Shown: piece by piece, positions 35,471-38,004 of the stretch
Layout: each line of letters opens with the position of its first letter
How positions within the stretch are numbered: position 1 is the stretch's first letter
Origin: Prevotella sp. UBA4339
Lineage (GTDB): Bacteria; Bacteroidota; Bacteroidia; Bacteroidales; Bacteroidaceae
Direction: 5' to 3'
Length of the DNA stretch: 38,004 nt
Assembly (NCBI GenBank): GCA_002393725.1
Contig: DGTJ01000062.1
Location: 1 to 38,004 of the forward strand
The notes under the pieces: model-generated
The model's database searches: none
Told to the model about the DNA's origin: nothing
The model's input: only the letters and a program-made list of their open reading frames with translations
Made by a program: the position numbers and the translations under genes

Positions 35471-36246
35471 TTCTTGATATATACGATTCTGCCCTCTACC
35501 TTTGAGTCGACCACCTCTCCCCGGCTGTGGCTGTCGCGGAAGTAGTTCATGATGAGGAATCGGGTGTTGTTGCTTGGGTCGTTGGGAGCCACCACCTCTG
35601 TGCCCTCACAGAATGCCGACATGCCGTCATTGCCCTCAAGGAGATAGTTGATGGTGGTTACGCGATATTCGGCCTTAGGGTCGATCTCCTTGCCGTGCAG
35701 TCTTGCCGACACGAGCCTGGTCTTTCCCTCAGGTCCCTCTATGGTAAGCTGCACTCCGCTGCTGACGCCCTCCCCTCCCCTGACGGCTATCTGGCTGAAG
35801 AGCTTCATCAGCTGCTCGCCAGTAAGGGTGACGAAGCATATCTTGTTTTCGAACGGAGCGATGTCGAGCACGTCGCCATAGGTGACATTGCCCTTGGTGA
35901 GGTCTGCACGTATGCCCCCCATGTTGTACACGCCCAGCACTGGAGTCTCGCCGTAGTCCCTTGCTGCCCACACGAGGATATCTGCCAGCAGGTTGGAGAG
36001 GTCGCTCTCAGGTCGCTCTGCATGCATGTTGTGCGCCACAGTGCCCATCACAGGCCCCATGATGGAGTCATTCACGCGCTTAAACGGTGCCAGGAACTCA
36101 GCAGCCTTCTGATCAGGGTTCTGGTCGTAGCGGCTGTCGATAATGATACGGCTCCTGTCGATGCCTACGAGGCGGTAGTGCTTTGGCGCACACGAAGCCA
36201 TCATAAGCAGTGCCAGCGAGCCAAGAGAGAATAGTCTTATATTCAT
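35467..36246 (-). CDS. 5'-nucleotidase C-terminal domain lipoprotein, binding half of a split nucleotidase
   Basis: A 259-residue lipoprotein (lipobox MASC, Cys19). The body matches the C-terminal substrate-binding domain of 5'-nucleotidases: SDLSNLLADILVWAA, NMGGIRADLTKGNVTYGDV, APFENKICFVTLTGEQL, and TINYLLEGNDGM with the usual nucleotide-contact region. It has no catalytic metal site. It is the first gene of the pair with the metallophosphatase, in the reverse order of the fused enzymes. The lipid anchor may keep both halves at the membrane. Confidence 0.9.
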   Translation of the reverse strand: MNIRLFSLGSLALLMMASCAPKHYRLVGIDRSRIIIDSRYDQNPDQKAAEFLAPFKRVNDSIMGPVMGTVAHNMHAERPESDLSNLLADILVWAARDYGETPVLGVYNMGGIRADLTKGNVTYGDVLDIAPFENKICFVTLTGEQLMKLFSQIAVRGGEGVSSGVQLTIEGPEGKTRLVSARLHGKEIDPKAEYRVTTINYLLEGNDGMSAFCEGTEVVAPNDPSNNTRFLIMNYFRDSHSRGEVVDSKVEGRIVYIKK

Positions 36247-36266
36247 GATGTTACAGTTTTACGTGG

Positions 36267-36274
36267 CAAAGATA
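36267..36274 (-). promoter_or_regulatory. -7 box (TATCTTTG) of the split nucleotidase operon
   Basis: Minus-strand TATCTTTG, 20 bp upstream of the ATG at 36246. No clear -33 box. Confidence 0.65.
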
Positions 36275-36346
36275 CAAAAAAATAGTATAATTAGCCATGT
36301 CCGCTGCGACATTAAACTATAAAAATTGTTAATAACGCACACAATT

Positions 36347-36374
36347 ATGCATTGTGCATTATGCATTATGCATT
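36347..36374. repeat. Four tandem heptamers (ATGCATT) upstream of rplS
   Basis: ATGCATT, GTGCATT, ATGCATT, ATGCATT follow each other without gaps. They end 8 bp before the rplS -7 box and so cover the -33 position. Confidence 0.9.
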
Positions 36375-36382
36375 AAAATTAG

Positions 36383-36390
36383 TACCTTTG
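36383..36390 (+). promoter_or_regulatory. -7 box (TACCTTTG) of rplS
   Basis: TACCTTTG fits TAnnTTTG. The ATG at 36485 is 94 bp downstream, leaving a leader of roughly 85-90 nt. The -33 position lies in the heptamer repeat rather than a TTTG. Confidence 0.75.
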
Positions 36391-36484
36391 CAGCCGCTTT
36401 TCGGCGTAATCGCTGGCAGGAAGTATCGAGAGGCCTGTTATGTTGCGTTGGAACGATACAACAAATTTAATTGCAATTAAAGAA
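36391..36484 (+). promoter_or_regulatory. Structured 5' leader of rplS
   Basis: It holds a small hairpin GCCG-cttttC-GGC near its start and a 9-bp hairpin at 36441-36463 (TGTTGCGTT with AACG, a 3-nt bulge and CAACA). It may be an autoregulatory ribosomal-protein leader; no such element was matched. Confidence 0.4.
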
Positions 36485-36847
36485 ATGGATTTAATTAAAG
36501 TTGCTGAAGAAGCATTTGCAACCGGCAAGAAGTTCCCAGAGTTCAAGGCTGGTGACACTATCACTGTCGCTTACAAAATTATCGAGGGTTCAAAGGAGCG
36601 TATCCAGCTCTATCGTGGCGTTGTGATCAAGATCGCAGGTCATGGTGATAAGAAGCGCTTCACAGTTCGCAAGATGTCAGGTACCGTAGGTGTAGAGCGT
36701 ATCTTCCCAATCGAGTCGCCTGCTATTGAGAGCATCGAGGTTAACAAGGTAGGTAAGGTTCGTCGCGCTAAGCTTTACTATCTGCGCAAGCTGACAGGTA
36801 AGGCCGCCCGTATCAAGGAGAAGCGCCGTCCCATTGCTGCAGAATAA
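36485..36847 (+). CDS. rplS: 50S ribosomal protein L19 (bL19)
   Basis: A 120-residue protein starting MDLIKVAEEAF. The L19 core is clear: FKAGDTITVAYKIIEG, ERIQLYRGVVIKIAGHG, FTVRKMSGTVGVERIFPIES and KVGKVRRAKLYYLRKL. It lies at the 30S-50S interface. An in-frame ATG at 36440 is rejected because it adds 15 residues not found in L19 and lies in the leader hairpin region. Unlike E. coli, no trmD, rimM or rpsP lies next to it. Confidence 0.97.
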   Translation: MDLIKVAEEAFATGKKFPEFKAGDTITVAYKIIEGSKERIQLYRGVVIKIAGHGDKKRFTVRKMSGTVGVERIFPIESPAIESIEVNKVGKVRRAKLYYLRKLTGKAARIKEKRRPIAAE

Positions 36848-36870
36848 TCAGCCCCAAGTGAAAAAAAGAC

Positions 36871-36909
36871 AGAGAGGCTTCAGATTCGTCTGAGGTCTCT
36901 CTTCTTTTT
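36871..36909. terminator. Terminator of rplS, possibly bidirectional
   Basis: AGAGAG plus CTTCAGA pair with TCTGAGG plus CTCTCT around a TTCG tetraloop (36871-36902), then a T-run to 36909. An A-run upstream (36861-36867) would serve the small gene on the other strand. Confidence 0.93.
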
Positions 36910-36914
36910 ATCCC

Positions 36915-37085
36915 TCACAGAGTGTCGGCCTCGCTGCTGCCGTGAAGCGCCTTCTGGAATTCCTCCCAGCTCTGGAAGCCAGCCAGCAGCGACAGACGGT
37001 CGAGCGTCTTGGCATCGGGCTTGTGCAGGAGTTCCCTCTCCACAGCCTCCATCAGTTTCTTTAGTGCAAATCTCTTTTTCTCCAT
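36915..37085 (-). CDS. Small hypothetical protein, 56 residues
   Basis: An open frame from ATG at 37085, starting MEKKRFALKKLMEAVEREL and ending SSEADTL. It is charged, helical and without signal or membrane segment. Its own -7 box (37106-37113) and a terminator immediately downstream support it as a real gene. The family is not recognised. The segment LDRLSLLAGFQSWEEFQKAL looks like a helix-turn-helix-sized pair of helices, but no function is claimed. Confidence 0.7.
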   Translation of the reverse strand: MEKKRFALKKLMEAVERELLHKPDAKTLDRLSLLAGFQSWEEFQKALHGSSEADTL

Positions 37086-37105
37086 ATCATGATTATTTCA
37101 GTGCG

Positions 37106-37113
37106 CAAAGATA
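37106..37113 (-). promoter_or_regulatory. -7 box (TATCTTTG) of the 56-residue gene
   Basis: Minus-strand TATCTTTG, 20 bp upstream of the ATG at 37085 and divergent from the AICAR transformylase promoter. Confidence 0.7.
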
Positions 37114-37156
37114 GAAAAAAATCTCTGATAATCTGCATAATGTGTGGCTTTTTTTG

Positions 37157-37164
37157 TATCTTTG
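37157..37164 (+). promoter_or_regulatory. -7 box (TATCTTTG) of the AICAR transformylase gene
   Basis: TATCTTTG, 31 bp upstream of the ATG at 37196 and preceded by a T-run. No clear -33 box. Confidence 0.7.
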
Positions 37165-37195
37165 CACGCAAATTACAAAACTATCGGTAGAAGAA

Positions 37196-38004
37196 ATGAA
37201 AGAATTAGCCCTCAAGTACGGATGCAATCCGAACCAGAAGCCTTCGCGCATCTACATGACCGAAGGCGAGTTACCCATCGAAGTGATCAACGGCCGTCCC
37301 GGCTACATCAATTTCCTTGATGCCTTCAATGCCTGGCAGTTGGTGAAAGAGCTGAAAGCCGCCACCGGCCTGCCTGCCGCAGCATCGTTCAAGCACGTCA
37401 GTCCTGCAGGAGCAGCCGTAGGCCTGCCGCTGAGCGACACACTGAAGCACATCTACTTTGTAGACGACATCGAAGGTCTCGACGCGAGCCCCATCGCCTG
37501 CGCCTATGCACGGGCACGCGGTGCCGACCGCATGTCGAGCTACGGTGACTTCGTGGCACTCTCAGACACCTGCGACGCCACGACTGCCAGGATCCTTAAG
37601 CGCGAGGTGAGCGACGGTGTGATTGCCCCCGACTACACCCCAGAGGCTATTGAGATACTGAAGGAGAAGCGCAAGGGCACATACAATGTGATCAAGATAG
37701 ACCCAGCCTACCAGCCAGAGCCCGTAGAGCGCAAGCAGGTGTTCGGCATCACATTCGAGCAGGGACGCAACGAGATACGCCTCGACGACGATGCACTCTT
37801 CGAGAACATTCCCACCCAGAACAAGACCTTCAGCCCCGAGGCCAAGCGCGACCTGATAATCGCCCTCATCACGCTGAAGTACACACAGTCGAACTCTGTA
37901 TGCTACGTGAAGGACGGTCAGGCCATCGGCATCGGAGCAGGTCAGCAGAGCCGTATCCACTGCACACGCCTGGCAGGCAACAAGGCCGACATCTGGTGGC
38001 TGCG
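37196..38004 (+). CDS. Stand-alone AICAR transformylase (PurH C-terminal domain type); 3' end outside window
   Basis: 269 codons are visible from ATG at 37196 and the frame is open at the window edge. The protein begins directly with the AICAR formyltransferase fold, LALKYGCNPNQKP, with catalytic Lys66 and His67 in SFKHVSPAGAAVG and the later IALITLKYTQSNSVCYV and GIGAGQQSRIHCTRLAGNKAD motifs. It transfers a formyl group from 10-formyl-THF to AICAR in purine synthesis. There is no N-terminal IMP cyclohydrolase (MGS-like) domain, unlike bifunctional PurH, so IMP formation needs a separate enzyme or a second PurH. Confidence 0.93.
   Translation, partial: MKELALKYGCNPNQKPSRIYMTEGELPIEVINGRPGYINFLDAFNAWQLVKELKAATGLPAAASFKHVSPAGAAVGLPLSDTLKHIYFVDDIEGLDASPIACAYARARGADRMSSYGDFVALSDTCDATTARILKREVSDGVIAPDYTPEAIEILKEKRKGTYNVIKIDPAYQPEPVERKQVFGITFEQGRNEIRLDDDALFENIPTQNKTFSPEAKRDLIIALITLKYTQSNSVCYVKDGQAIGIGAGQQSRIHCTRLAGNKADIWWL

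Noticed and set aside
35527..36234. 235-codon plus-strand ORF
   Set aside because: Shadow of the GC-rich nucleotidase C-terminal gene on the other strand; no recognisable domain.
1..38004. CRISPR array, insertion sequence, integrase or phage genes
   Set aside because: Both strands were read; no regularly spaced repeats, transposase motifs or integrase motifs were seen.

Overview
The window looks like the chromosome of a Bacteroidales bacterium, most likely Prevotella or a close relative. Reasons: a SusC/SusD pair, a hybrid two-component sensor/regulator (HTCS), promoters with the Bacteroidetes -7 box TAnnTTTG and few Shine-Dalgarno signals, an exbB-exbD-exbD-tonB cluster whose TonB has the Bacteroidetes-type N-terminus, and a stand-alone AICAR transformylase. 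The genus is inferred; no rRNA or marker gene was compared.

Bases 1-22170 form a polysaccharide utilization locus (PUL) for rhamnogalacturonan I (RG-I). A leftward operon encodes an RG lyase (PL11), an unsaturated rhamnogalacturonyl hydrolase (GH105) and a GH35-like beta-galactosidase cut by the window edge. Divergent from it is the HTCS. Next come leftward susC-susD, a leftward SGNH rhamnogalacturonan acetylesterase (CE12-like), and a rightward operon of GH2, a second GH105 and a GH106 alpha-L-rhamnosidase. Together they can cut and import the backbone, deacetylate it, remove unsaturated GalA and rhamnose, and strip galactose. No GH28 and no arabinan enzyme is visible, though the locus may continue leftward.

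The most interesting signal is regulatory. All four PUL promoters carry a related 27-bp element 28 or 29 bp upstream of the -7 box. Its two half-sites (GWACAA and GNA) begin 20 bp apart, as expected for an AraC-type regulator such as the HTCS output domain. Eleven of 27 positions are invariant in the four copies. The CE12 and GH2 copies lie back to back and share a TTGTACAA palindrome.

Bases 22175-33068 are core genes: a CAU-anticodon tRNA, a START-like protein, an LptF/LptG permease, RibBA, a class I aminotransferase, and the energy-transduction operon exbB-exbD-exbD-tonB followed by a PstS-like lipoprotein and a TPR protein. The PstS-like gene has a perfect 14-bp inverted repeat across its lipobox codons.

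Bases 33069-38004 hold a 322-bp gene-free stretch with a 21-bp tandem repeat, a 55-residue 2[4Fe-4S] ferredoxin, a PorT-family outer-membrane protein, a 5'-nucleotidase split into two genes, rplS with a structured leader and upstream heptamer repeats, a 56-residue unknown protein, and a truncated AICAR transformylase. No insertion sequence, integrase, phage gene or CRISPR array was seen.
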